NCBI GenBank assembly: GCA_964641455.1
Contig: CAZXLH010000001.1
Location: 1-64,000 of the forward strand
Reading direction: 5' to 3'
DNA length: 64,000 bases
Origin: DTU015 sp964641455
GTDB lineage: Bacteria > Bacillota > Sulfobacillia > Fermentithermobacillales > Fermentithermobacillaceae
Shown: piece by piece, positions 45,459-54,102 of the stretch
Layout of the letters: each line of letters begins with the position of its first letter
Position numbering within the stretch: the stretch's first letter is position 1
Program-made: the position numbers and the translations under genes
The notes under the pieces: generated by a model
Told to the model about the DNA's origin: nothing
What the model saw: the letters and a program-made list of their open reading frames with translations, nothing else
The model's database searches: none

Positions 45459-47468
45459 TTACGCCTCAGCTTTCCGAATAAGTTTTTCAAGCGAGCCTTT
45501 GGCATCACCCAGGAGAAGTTCAACATGTGGCATTTCGTAAAGAGGGTTGTCTACCCCTGAGTAGCCTGGTTTTGTGTCCAGGTTACACACGATTACGTGC
45601 TTGGCCTTTTCAACGTCTAAAATAGGCATACCGTAAATGGGAGTGCCTTCAGCGGTATTGGCCGCCGGGTTGACCACGTCACAGGCTCCTACGATTATTG
45701 CCACGTCTGTTTCCGGAAACTCAGGATTAATATCGTCCATTTCGCAAAGTTTATCGTAAGGCACTTCAGCTTCTGCCAAAAGTACGTTCATGTGGCCCGG
45801 CATCCTTCCGGCCACCGGGTGGATGGCGAATTTGACTTCGGCGCCTTTGCCTTCGAGTATATCCATGAGTTTCTTAACATGCGATTGTGCCTGAGCAATT
45901 GCCATGCCATAGCCCGGTACAATTATGACCTTGCTAGCCTCTGCCAACATTTCCCCTGCCGGTTTCTTGGCCGGTTGTTTAAGGCTTTCTGCTTCGGCGG
46001 TATCTGTTATTTTGGTTGCAGCAGCCTCTTTTTGAACAGCCTTGCCTTCAACTGCTTTTGTGAGTTTTTCAAGCGAGCCTTTGGCATCACCCAGGAGAAG
46101 TTCAACATGTGGCATTTCGTAAAGAGGGTTGTCTACCCCTGAGTAGCCTGGTTTTGTGTCCAGGTTACACACGATTACGTGCTTGGCCTTTTCAACGTCT
46201 AAAATAGGCATACCGTAAATGGGAGTGCCTTCAGCGGTATTGGCCGCCGGGTTGACCACGTCACAGGCTCCTACGATTATTGCCACGTCTGTTTCCGGAA
46301 ACTCAGGATTAATATCGTCCATTTCGCAAAGTTTATCGTAAGGCACTTCAGCTTCTGCCAAAAGTACGTTCATGTGGCCCGGCATCCTTCCGGCCACCGG
46401 GTGGATGGCGAATTTGACTTCGGCGCCTTTGCCTTCGAGTATATCCATGAGTTTCTTAACATGCGATTGTGCCTGAGCAATTGCCATGCCATAGCCCGGT
46501 ACTACAATCACTTTCCTGGCATCTTTAAGAACATGCCCGGGCGTGTCTTCATCGTCAATTTTGCCGTCTGGTTTTTCACGTTCAAGCACACCTTCAACTT
46601 TAGGCAAAACCTTAGGCAATGTTTCGTCTTCAGGTTTTAATGCCTTAGATGGTTTCGGCTTATCAATGGCTCCGCCTAATACATTCATGAGTGAGCGGTT
46701 CATAGCCTTGCACATTATTTGGGTTAGTATGAGGCCCGATGCTCCTACAATTGCTCCTATTGCTACAAGCAGAGGTTCGGAGATCGTAAAGCCTACGATA
46801 GCCCCTGCAAGCCCTGAAAATGAGTTGAGCAGGGAAATTGTGATTGGCATATCGGCACCGCCAACCCGAATGGCAAAAAGCACGCCATATGCAAGGGATA
46901 GCGCCACAACCAGCAGTGAAAACGGAATTACTGCCGTTTCTACGAACAGCGTAGCAATGCTCAAAACCGCCATTGCCACAATGCTGCCATTTGATAACAG
47001 GCTATGCCCGGTAAGATGGACAGGCCTTTGTGTCATGCGCCTGTCGAGTTTGGCAGCGGCTATCAAACTGCCACTTAGGGTTAGCCCGCCTACAATGAGG
47101 GCCAGTTGGCTTGTAAGTTTGTTAAATGTAGCCATTTCACCGTATTTATCCATGATTTCTGCAATAGCTACAAGGGCAGAAGCTCCTCCACCTAAGCCGT
47201 TAAGCAGAGCAACCATTTGTGGCATTTGTATCATGGTTGCCTTTACGGCCATAAAGTAACCCAGGGCGCCACCTATTGCCATGGCTATCCACAGCAAGGG
47301 GACGCTTAAAATATGGTGTTTCCATAGTACCAGCAAAATAGCAACTAACATGCTGAGGGCACTTAGCCTGTTGCCACGCACAGCGGTCCGGGGAGAGCTC
47401 ATCCATTTAATGCCAAGGAGGACCAACCCTGCAAGAATTATCGAAATTACAACATATATTTGATCCAT
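45459..47468 (-). CDS. pntB: NAD(P) transhydrogenase subunit beta with tandem duplicated domain III
   Basis: 669 residues; normal PntB is ~460. Residues ~1-265 are the membrane domain II helices (ALLNGLGGGASALVA, SFSGLAGAIVGFT). Two copies of nucleotide-binding domain III follow: ~312-470 and ~505-665, joined by an Ala/Lys-rich linker. Each copy has VPGYGMAIAQAQ, HPVAGRMPGHMNVLLAEAEVPYDKL and the loop GACDVVNPAA, with Cys where other PntB have Asn (GAND). In the segment binding the NADP 2'-phosphate (KRS in E. coli) both have VCNLDTKPGYSGV. The enzyme couples proton flow to hydride transfer between NADH and NADP+. Two domain III copies per subunit is not the normal architecture. Confidence 0.93.
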   Translation of the reverse strand: MDQIYVVISIILAGLVLLGIKWMSSPRTAVRGNRLSALSMLVAILLVLWKHHILSVPLLWIAMAIGGALGYFMAVKATMIQMPQMVALLNGLGGGASALVAIAEIMDKYGEMATFNKLTSQLALIVGGLTLSGSLIAAAKLDRRMTQRPVHLTGHSLLSNGSIVAMAVLSIATLFVETAVIPFSLLVVALSLAYGVLFAIRVGGADMPITISLLNSFSGLAGAIVGFTISEPLLVAIGAIVGASGLILTQIMCKAMNRSLMNVLGGAIDKPKPSKALKPEDETLPKVLPKVEGVLEREKPDGKIDDEDTPGHVLKDARKVIVVPGYGMAIAQAQSHVKKLMDILEGKGAEVKFAIHPVAGRMPGHMNVLLAEAEVPYDKLCEMDDINPEFPETDVAIIVGACDVVNPAANTAEGTPIYGMPILDVEKAKHVIVCNLDTKPGYSGVDNPLYEMPHVELLLGDAKGSLEKLTKAVEGKAVQKEAAATKITDTAEAESLKQPAKKPAGEMLAEASKVIIVPGYGMAIAQAQSHVKKLMDILEGKGAEVKFAIHPVAGRMPGHMNVLLAEAEVPYDKLCEMDDINPEFPETDVAIIVGACDVVNPAANTAEGTPIYGMPILDVEKAKHVIVCNLDTKPGYSGVDNPLYEMPHVELLLGDAKGSLEKLIRKAEA
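45481..45920. repeat. 440-bp perfect direct repeat in pntB, copy 1 (C-terminal domain III)
   Basis: Compared base by base with 46063-46502 (offset 582 bp): no mismatch found. Flanking sequences are diverged at both ends. Confidence 0.92.
46063..46502. repeat. 440-bp perfect direct repeat in pntB, copy 2 (first domain III)
   Basis: Second copy of the repeat. Outside it, homologous residues still align (RKVIVVPGYG against SKVIIVPGYG) but the DNA differs, which argues for an older duplication later homogenised. Confidence 0.92.
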
Positions 47469-47485
47469 CTCGACACCCCGTTTGA

Positions 47486-47758
47486 TTAATTCTTAAACAT
47501 CCTCAACATGCGATCTGTGACCACGAAGCCGCCTACAAGGTTTATGCAGGCAAGCACAATGGCGATAAAACCACATAACTTACTTCCCAGGTTTACAGCC
47601 AGTGCCGTAGAAACAAGGGAACCGAGGATTGTTACTCCTGAAATAGCATTCGTTCCTGACATAAGAGGGGTGTGAAGCAATGAGGGAACTTCACTTATAA
47701 CCCTGTATCCAAGCCAGGCTGCGACCAAAAAAACCACAATCAGAAAAAGCGCGTTCAT
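47486..47758 (-). CDS. pntAB: NAD(P) transhydrogenase subunit alpha, membrane part (PntAB)
   Basis: 90 residues, three to four membrane helices (MNALFLIVVFLVAAWLGYRVI, HTPLMSGTNAISGVTILGSLV, AIVLACINLVGGFVVTDRML). HTPLMSGTNAISG is the signature of the membrane portion of the split alpha subunit. Ribosome site AAGGAG. Middle gene of the pnt operon, 17 nt before pntB. Confidence 0.95.
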   Translation of the reverse strand: MNALFLIVVFLVAAWLGYRVISEVPSLLHTPLMSGTNAISGVTILGSLVSTALAVNLGSKLCGFIAIVLACINLVGGFVVTDRMLRMFKN

Positions 47759-47780
47759 AGATGCGCCACTCCTTGCGTTA

Positions 47781-48956
47781 TTAGTTAAGCCCCATTGCCT
47801 CCTTGGCTCCGGCGTGAACCAGTTCTCCGTCCTTGCATACCAGTGAAGAGGCAGTTATCTCATCATTAAGGTCGATCACAATTTTTCCGTCCTTGACAAA
47901 GTGGGAAATGAGGTTCAAAACGTTTCTGGCAAACATCATGGTTGAACTTGATGGAACTTTTCCAGGTATGTTTGCAGTTCCGTCTATAGTGACACCGTAC
48001 CTTTCAATTACTTTTCCGGCTTCAGTAAGTTCGCAGTTTCCGCCCTGGTCTACCGCAACGTCGACAATAGCTGAACCAGGCTTCATGGCTTTGACCATTT
48101 CTTCGGTTACCAGTACCGGGGCCAGTCTTCCGGGGACTAAAGCGGTGGCTATAACGATGTCTGAGTTTATGACAGTTTCCTTGATGTTTTCCCGTTCTTT
48201 AACAAGCCATTCTTTAGGCAAGTGTTTGGCATATCCGCCTTTGCCTATGGCTATTTCAGCGGGAACTCCTGTATCGACTACTTTGGACCCAAGGCTTTTC
48301 GCATGTTCTGCCGCATCAGGCCTGATATCGACTGCGTGTACTACGGCACCCAGCCTTCTTGCGGTAGCAACAGCCTGGAGGCCTGCGACACCTGTACCTA
48401 ACACTGTAACGTTTGCCGGAGGTATCATGCCCACTGCTGAGCCTATCATAGGCACGAATTTGGGCAAACGGTTTGCTGCCATCAGTACGGCCTTATATCC
48501 TGCGACTGTGCTCATAGAAGTTAGGGCATCCATAGCTTGAGCTCTGGAGATTCTGGGAATACCGTCGTGGGTAATTGCCGTTACTCCTTGCGCTGTGAGT
48601 TTCTTGATCATTTCGTGGTTAGCCGGGGCAGCCGGATGCAAGAACGTAATCAGCATCTGGCCTTCATGCATCATGTCAGTTTCGTGTTTGTTCTTATCAG
48701 TGTTAAAGAGAGGTTCCTTTACCTTTAAAATAACATCTGACTTTTCAAAGAGTTCTTCAACATCATCAGCAATAGTGGCACCGGCCTCCACATATTGCCC
48801 ATCTGCAAAATATGCTCCCGCACCTGCCGCTTTTTCAACTAATACTTCGGCCCCTCCTGCGACCAGTTTCTTGACTGTTTCCGGAATTGCGGCTACGCGC
48901 CTTTCTCCCTGCATAATCTCTTTGGGAACGCCAAACGTTAGACCTTTATATTGCAT
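47781..48956 (-). CDS. pntAA: NAD(P) transhydrogenase subunit alpha, NAD(H)-binding domain I (PntAA)
   Basis: 391 residues, ribosome site AAGGAGG. Alanine dehydrogenase/PntA fold: FGVPKEIMQGERRVAAIPETVKKL, HPAAPANHEMIKKL, the NAD Rossmann region VLGTGVAGLQAVATARRLGAVVHAVDIRPDA, and VDQGGNCELTEAGK. Binds NAD(H) and passes hydride to domain III of PntB. Split-alpha form (PntAA plus PntAB), as in Rhodospirillum-type enzymes. First gene of the operon. Confidence 0.95.
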   Translation of the reverse strand: MQYKGLTFGVPKEIMQGERRVAAIPETVKKLVAGGAEVLVEKAAGAGAYFADGQYVEAGATIADDVEELFEKSDVILKVKEPLFNTDKNKHETDMMHEGQMLITFLHPAAPANHEMIKKLTAQGVTAITHDGIPRISRAQAMDALTSMSTVAGYKAVLMAANRLPKFVPMIGSAVGMIPPANVTVLGTGVAGLQAVATARRLGAVVHAVDIRPDAAEHAKSLGSKVVDTGVPAEIAIGKGGYAKHLPKEWLVKERENIKETVINSDIVIATALVPGRLAPVLVTEEMVKAMKPGSAIVDVAVDQGGNCELTEAGKVIERYGVTIDGTANIPGKVPSSSTMMFARNVLNLISHFVKDGKIVIDLNDEITASSLVCKDGELVHAGAKEAMGLN

Positions 48957-49300
48957 AACCCGTAACCTCCTTGAAATTTTGGGGGGGGTCGCAATTAGTA
49001 CAGCGGTGCTGTGTATTAATCTGCGTTTGGGTTATAGGCTTTGGTGTATAGCGTACTGAGCACCCCATCGGAAGTTAATTCTACAGCAAGCGGAGGAATC
49101 CTCTTTTTCTTATTGCCTAAGGCTTCCTATAGGCGTTTTTCTTACACATGTGCCAAAGCAGTAAATGGTTGCGCCCGGAGTTGCCACATTTTTGGCACTT
49201 AAGGTTTTACACCGTTTATACAGTCGCAGCCCGATGCAAGATACGGTATCATAGATTCAAGTTTGTAAGGCTAAGCACTTTGGGTGAAAGGGATGGAATT
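48957..49300. other. Divergent region between pntAA and murJ
   Basis: No gene. Plus-strand hairpins with T tracts: GAGGAATCCTC then TTTTTC (49092-49107) and GCCTA/TAGGC then GTTTTTC (49115-49140). They read as weak terminators within a leader, but no upstream plus-strand gene exists. A repeat GTGCCAAAG/TTTTTGGCAC (49149-49199) could be an operator. Promoters not assigned with confidence. Confidence 0.35.
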
Positions 49301-50863
49301 GTGTCGAAGAGAAGCATGGCCCGGGCAACTGTGATTGTGGCAGTCTTGGGAGTACTTTCGAAGATAATGGGTTTTATGCGAGAGCAGCTTATAGCCTGGT
49401 TTTTTGGCGCTACCGGATTCACTGACGCTTACGTAGTGGCCCTTGCAATACCCACTGTACTTACAGGGTTGATATCAAATCCGGTTTGCACTGCGTTTTT
49501 GCCGGTATTTGCCTCATATGTGGCCAAAAATGATAACAAAGGCGCGGCAAAGGTCGCTTCATCGGTAACCACTCTTTCAGTGGGCACATTCTTACTGGTA
49601 GGCATTGCTGCTATACCGTTTGCGCCTGCTTTGGTCAGGCTCTATGCACCTGGGTTTTCGGGCCCGGTTTTTGACAGCGCAGTTGCTCTGACCAGGCTCT
49701 TTTTTCCTGGGTTTGCACTACCCCTGCTAGCTGCTTTGTTCAAGGGTATGCTCAATACGTACAAGCAATTTTCAATTCCGGGGGTTGCCCCTTTTGTTCA
49801 GAATCTTTTTATAGTCGTGCTCGTGGCTTTGCTTGTGCCTGCCTTTGGAATCCGCGGGCTGGCCATGGCCACGATAGTAGGGTATCTGGCTCATGTTTGT
49901 GTGCAGTGGCCATCAATACGAAGGCTTGAACTTGACTATGGGTTTTCATTTGAGGTTAATCAAGGAACCAATCAAGTGATGAACCTTGCGCTTCCTCTTA
50001 TGGCAGGAGGGCTGGCAAGGCAATTATATATACTTATTGACAAGAACCTGGCGTCAAGGCTTCCGTCAGGATCAATAGCAGCTCTTAATTGGGCCGACAG
50101 AGTGAGGTCACTTCCTACAGATCTTTTTGTTGCGGCTGTTATAACGGTAATTTACCCCTCTTTGTCAGAAATGTGGGCGCGAAAAGACAAAAAAGGAATG
50201 GGCGATACTCTCATAACGGGAACCCGTTATGCATTGTTTGTTTGTGTTCCTTCGGCTATAGGCCTTGCAGTGCTCGCAACCCCAATTATTAGGATTGTAT
50301 TTGAAAGAGGTGCATTTACGGGAGCAGCGACTGTGCTAACCGCAAAGGCACTGTCTGTGTATTCATCCGGCATTATGGCGTTAGCCATTTCACGGCTTGT
50401 AAGCGTTGGGTTTTACTCAAGCCAGAACACTTGGTATCCCGTCTTATTGGCGCTGGGGACTTCATGCTTAAATATTGTGTTTGACCTTGTTTTGGTCGGC
50501 CCATTGGGCCACATAGGGTTGGCTCTGGCAAACGTATTGGCTTCATGGATAGGAGCAATAGTGGGCCTGAAATTGTACACTGCCTATATTTCAGAGATTA
50601 ATTACAAGGAATTGGTGCAAGCCGGTTTGAAAATTATTGTTTCAGCGTCAGTAATGGGCGTATGGGCCTTTGGGCTTGCAAAATATACAGGGTTCTTAAA
50701 TGGCACAGGAAGTTTCAAGAAGGATTTGATAATGGCAATCATTGTAATAGGCAGTTCTGCGCTTTTGTATTTGGGAGGTGCTTTGATTCTCAAATGTGAA
50801 GAAATCGTCCTTGTTACGAATCTCGTTAAACATAAATTAGGCCGTTCAGAAAAAGGTATTTAG
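49301..50863 (+). CDS. murJ: Lipid II flippase MurJ
   Basis: 520 residues from GTG 49301, preceded by AAAGGGATG; the frame is open ~50 codons upstream with poor sequence. MATE-like MOP superfamily protein with about 14 membrane helices. Begins SKRSMARATVIVAVLGVLSKIMGFMREQLIAWFFGATGFTDAY with the family's Arg and conserved FG motif; LPSGSIAALNWADRVRSLP and PIIRIVFERGAFTGAAT follow. Translocates lipid-linked peptidoglycan precursor. Single gene. Confidence 0.94.
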   Translation: MSKRSMARATVIVAVLGVLSKIMGFMREQLIAWFFGATGFTDAYVVALAIPTVLTGLISNPVCTAFLPVFASYVAKNDNKGAAKVASSVTTLSVGTFLLVGIAAIPFAPALVRLYAPGFSGPVFDSAVALTRLFFPGFALPLLAALFKGMLNTYKQFSIPGVAPFVQNLFIVVLVALLVPAFGIRGLAMATIVGYLAHVCVQWPSIRRLELDYGFSFEVNQGTNQVMNLALPLMAGGLARQLYILIDKNLASRLPSGSIAALNWADRVRSLPTDLFVAAVITVIYPSLSEMWARKDKKGMGDTLITGTRYALFVCVPSAIGLAVLATPIIRIVFERGAFTGAATVLTAKALSVYSSGIMALAISRLVSVGFYSSQNTWYPVLLALGTSCLNIVFDLVLVGPLGHIGLALANVLASWIGAIVGLKLYTAYISEINYKELVQAGLKIIVSASVMGVWAFGLAKYTGFLNGTGSFKKDLIMAIIVIGSSALLYLGGALILKCEEIVLVTNLVKHKLGRSEKGI

Positions 50864-50944
50864 ATCCCAATAGATGAATTATCAAAACTTAGAGGCTATA
50901 GAATGTGGCTTATTCGGGCTTAGTTAGGAAAGGAGCAACTCATT

Positions 50945-53056
50945 ATGAGGCCTATTAACTCAGAAGATTTGTATTTTATGAAATGGGCACAAGACCCTCA
51001 GATATCTCCGGACGGTGAAAAAGTTTTGTTTGCTGTAAAGTCTATAGTGCCGGACGGCAAATTAAAAGGATACAAAACCCAAATTAAGATCGCCCAGCGA
51101 GACGAAATACGCCGGTTTACTTTAGGGCAAAACAATGATACCTGTCCCAGGTGGTCGCCTTGTGGAACTAAGGTAGCTTTTTTATCGGACCGGGGCCAGG
51201 ATAACAATCAGATATATATACTGTCTCTTAAAGGCGGAGAAGCTGTTAAAGTTACATCATTTAAAGGCGGGGTAGGAGAACCGGTTTGGTCTCCTGACGG
51301 CAAGAAGATTGCGTTTTCTGCGCTTGAGCAAGACGGCCAGGATGATAGCCGTGATGATGAAGAACTCAAGGTAAAGGTTATTAGCAGAATACGATATATG
51401 CTTAACGGCAAAGGATTTCTCCCTAAGAGCAATTATCAGATTTTTGTGCTTGACGTAGATTCAGGAAAAGTGACTCAACTCACAACCGGCGGTTATGACT
51501 GCCGTGAGCCTGAATGGTCTCCTGATGGTGAGAATATTGTGTTCGTATCTGCCAGGTTTGAAGACAGCGATGTTTCATTGGTAAGGGACCTTTGGTTAAT
51601 TCCTGCAGCCGGCGGCGGGATGAAGAAACTTACTTCAAGTGATGCCGTATTGTATTCGCCTTCTTGGTCTCCGGACGGTAAGTACATTGCGTGTTACGGG
51701 CATGACAACGAATACAAGGGCGCCACTGTTCCCGGCATATGTTTAATCGCCGTAGATGGGGGCCCGGTTAACTTCCTTACCAAGTCAGGGCAATTAGGGG
51801 TAGCCCAGTCAGTTTCAAGCGATGTTGTTTCTTCAACTGTTTCCAAACCGGCGTGGTCTGTAGATGGGAAACGGATTTTCTTTACAGCTTTGAACGAAGG
51901 AAGGACGGATCTATACAGCGTTAATACCGAAACTACAGAAATCACGCAAATCACTTGGGGAAACAGTGCGGTTTACGGATGGAGCAAAGCGGTTGGATCC
52001 GACAAGTTTGCTCTTGCTGTTACATCGCCTGAACTTATTTGTGACATATGGTCTCTTGACTTGACTTCGAAGGGAGCCAACCATGACAGCACTATTTTGG
52101 AAGTTTCTGATGGACAAGGTAAGCTCCACAGGCTTACTCATTTAAACAATGATCTGCTTGAGTCTGTGTATTTGAGCCGTCCTGAAGAGGCAGAGGCCGC
52201 GGGGTACGATGGGCAGAAACTTCAGGCATGGGTTATGAAACCTTTAGGGATGCAAGAAGGAAAGAAGTACCCGCTTATTCTCGAAATTCACGGAGGGCCT
52301 CATACGTCTTACGGGTTTGGGTTCTTTCATGAATTTCAGCTTCTGGCTTCACGAGGGTACGGCGTGGTTTTCGGCAACCCAAGAGGGAGTACAGGGTACG
52401 GGCAGGAGTTCATGGCAGCCACGCGCCATGATTGGGGTGGAAAAGATTACAATGATGTAATGGCTATTGCAGATTATGCAGTAAAACTTCCATGGGTAGA
52501 CAAAGAACGGATGGGGGTTACAGGAGGCAGTTACGGCGGCTACATGACCAACTGGATAATCGGCCATACAAGCAGGTTCAAGGCTGCAGTTACCCAGCGG
52601 AGTACTTGTAACCGTTTCAGCCAATTCGGTGCAAGCGATGTTGCCTATATGAACGGAGACTTTGAATTTGATGGGAACCCTTGGGATAACCCTATGGCTT
52701 ACCTGGACAGGTCTCCAATTATGTATGTTTCAAATGTTGAAACGCCTCTTTTGCTAATTCATAGCGAAGAGGATCTCAGGTGCCCTATAAGCCAGGCTGA
52801 CGAGTTTTTTGTAGCTCTTAAGAAACTGAAGAAAACAGCAGTCTTGGTTAGGTTTCCCGGAGAGAACCATGAGCTTTCAAGGTCGGGCAAGCCAAAACAC
52901 AGAGTTATGAGGTTGGAATACCTGGTAGCATGGTTTGACAAATATATGGGGCCCCAAGATGGTGATTATTCAACGCCACCGGCAAAGCCTGCACAGGTGA
53001 GATTGAACCTTCCTGATGATGACTTAAACCCTGAAGAAGGAAGAGAAGATTTTTGA
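50945..53056 (+). CDS. S9 family prolyl oligopeptidase-type peptidase
   Basis: 703 residues, ribosome site AAAGGAG. N-terminal beta-propeller with repeated WSPDGKKIAF-type blades (PDGEKVLFA, WSPDGENIVFVS, WSPDGKYIAC), then an alpha/beta hydrolase domain: oxyanion HGGPH, nucleophile GGSYGGYMTNW (Ser ~529), Asp in EEDLRCP, His in GENHELSRSG. Acylaminoacyl-peptidase/dipeptidyl-peptidase type, cytosolic (no signal peptide). It degrades small peptides. The stop overlaps the TTG start of the next gene. Confidence 0.93.
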   Translation: MRPINSEDLYFMKWAQDPQISPDGEKVLFAVKSIVPDGKLKGYKTQIKIAQRDEIRRFTLGQNNDTCPRWSPCGTKVAFLSDRGQDNNQIYILSLKGGEAVKVTSFKGGVGEPVWSPDGKKIAFSALEQDGQDDSRDDEELKVKVISRIRYMLNGKGFLPKSNYQIFVLDVDSGKVTQLTTGGYDCREPEWSPDGENIVFVSARFEDSDVSLVRDLWLIPAAGGGMKKLTSSDAVLYSPSWSPDGKYIACYGHDNEYKGATVPGICLIAVDGGPVNFLTKSGQLGVAQSVSSDVVSSTVSKPAWSVDGKRIFFTALNEGRTDLYSVNTETTEITQITWGNSAVYGWSKAVGSDKFALAVTSPELICDIWSLDLTSKGANHDSTILEVSDGQGKLHRLTHLNNDLLESVYLSRPEEAEAAGYDGQKLQAWVMKPLGMQEGKKYPLILEIHGGPHTSYGFGFFHEFQLLASRGYGVVFGNPRGSTGYGQEFMAATRHDWGGKDYNDVMAIADYAVKLPWVDKERMGVTGGSYGGYMTNWIIGHTSRFKAAVTQRSTCNRFSQFGASDVAYMNGDFEFDGNPWDNPMAYLDRSPIMYVSNVETPLLLIHSEEDLRCPISQADEFFVALKKLKKTAVLVRFPGENHELSRSGKPKHRVMRLEYLVAWFDKYMGPQDGDYSTPPAKPAQVRLNLPDDDLNPEEGREDF

Positions 53057-53670
53057 ACAATCATTCCAGGAGAAAATATTCACCCAGTGAGATTTGGGGG
53101 TATCACCAGGATACCCCCAGTGAACTTAAACTTGCAAAGGCATTGAAGAAAGCCGGGATTAGGTTTGAAAGGGAAGCTCCTATTAAACAGTTCACTGTTG
53201 ATTTTTTGATAGATGAGTGGCTTGTAGTCGAAGTAGACGGATGGAGCCATCTTACATCTTCCAGCCAGGAAAGAGATCGTAAGCGACAGAAGATATTAGA
53301 AAGCCTGGGCTTTTCCGTGGTGCGTATTCCGGCAATGGATATTTCACACCATGGGGGGCTTAAGCAGTGGATAAATAAGATCAAGAAGATAACCGGGCAG
53401 GGCCCTCCGGAGCCGTCACAAGCGGGGTTCCGGAATTTGCATTTTAAGAGTCAAGTTCAAGAGGCACGTACTGAGCTAAGGGAGCAGGCTCGCAGAATGG
53501 GACGTTCAAACCAAAGGCGTAAGCGAGCAATCGCCAATCAACGCATGGTCAATAATAGGGCCTACTCAGGTACAAATGAAAGTATGGATGATTACTTTGG
53601 GCCCGAGGCTGAAGATTTTGAAAAACTCTTAGAGGAGTATGATTGGAGCAAAATGCCTGAAAAAGAATGA
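53053..53670 (+). CDS. DUF559 (PD-(D/E)XK nuclease-like) protein
   Basis: 205 residues; TTG start overlaps the TGA of the peptidase gene (TTGA). Residues ~20-115 are the Vsr-like DUF559 domain: TPSELKLAKALKKAGIRFE, FTVDFLIDEWLVVEVDGWSH (D..ExD-type metal site) and LGFSVVRIPAMD. The C-terminal ~85 residues are basic then acidic, unlike other DUF559 proteins, and may be disordered or bind nucleic acid. No methylase or restriction partner is nearby. Function unknown. Confidence 0.8.
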   Translation: MNNHSRRKYSPSEIWGYHQDTPSELKLAKALKKAGIRFEREAPIKQFTVDFLIDEWLVVEVDGWSHLTSSSQERDRKRQKILESLGFSVVRIPAMDISHHGGLKQWINKIKKITGQGPPEPSQAGFRNLHFKSQVQEARTELREQARRMGRSNQRRKRAIANQRMVNNRAYSGTNESMDDYFGPEAEDFEKLLEEYDWSKMPEKE

Positions 53671-53763
53671 CCAAAAAGAGGCTAAACGTTTGTGTGCGTC
53701 GTAGACGTAAGTAATTTTTACGCTAGATTGCATTTATGTAAAACAGGTTTGGAGGTGGAGCCC

Positions 53764-54102
53764 ATGCTTATCTTGATAATAATACTGCTTATCCCGGTAG
53801 TAATTTTTGCTGTACAGAATGCACAATTGGTGTCGATAAGTTTTCTTGGTTGGAGTTTATCGATTAACATGGCTCTTGTTGTATTAGGGTCTTTGTCTGT
53901 GGGCCTGATAATCGGAGCAGTGTGGTCGTGGTTAAAGGGTGGAAAGGTAAGGGGCAAGGTGAGGGAACTTTCAAAAGCCCTTGAGGCATCTACAAAGAAA
54001 ATTAAGGAACTTGAAAGCGCTTTGCAAGAACAAACTGAGAAAACTGAAACTTTGCTGATGCAAAGTGACAACGAAGTGGAGCGGGACAATCAGGTAACAT
54101 GA
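53764..54102 (+). CDS. LapA-family small membrane protein
   Basis: 112 residues from ATG 53764 after GGAGGTGGAG. Two membrane helices (LILIIILLIPVVIFAVQNAQLV and INMALVVLGSLSVGLIIGAVWSW), then a coiled-coil tail (KVRELSKALEASTKKIKELESALQEQ). LapA (DUF1049) proteins commonly precede recJ in Bacillota and may organise envelope protein assembly. The end overlaps the recJ start (ATGA). Confidence 0.9.
   Translation: MLILIIILLIPVVIFAVQNAQLVSISFLGWSLSINMALVVLGSLSVGLIIGAVWSWLKGGKVRGKVRELSKALEASTKKIKELESALQEQTEKTETLLMQSDNEVERDNQVT

Noticed and set aside
45459..46560. The pntB duplication as an assembly error
   Set aside because: The linker and both flanks differ between copies and the frame is kept, which a simple assembly duplication would not give. 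It still deserves long-read proof.
45792..46640. Two plus-strand reading frames (45792-46142 and 46374-46640) that share the same first ~45 residues
   Set aside because: They are antisense shadows of the duplicated pntB domain III; their similarity is a by-product of the DNA repeat and neither has a ribosome site.
49092..49140. Two T-tailed hairpins as terminators
   Set aside because: No plus-strand gene ends upstream of them; the stems are only 4-5 bp. Left as part of the intergenic description.
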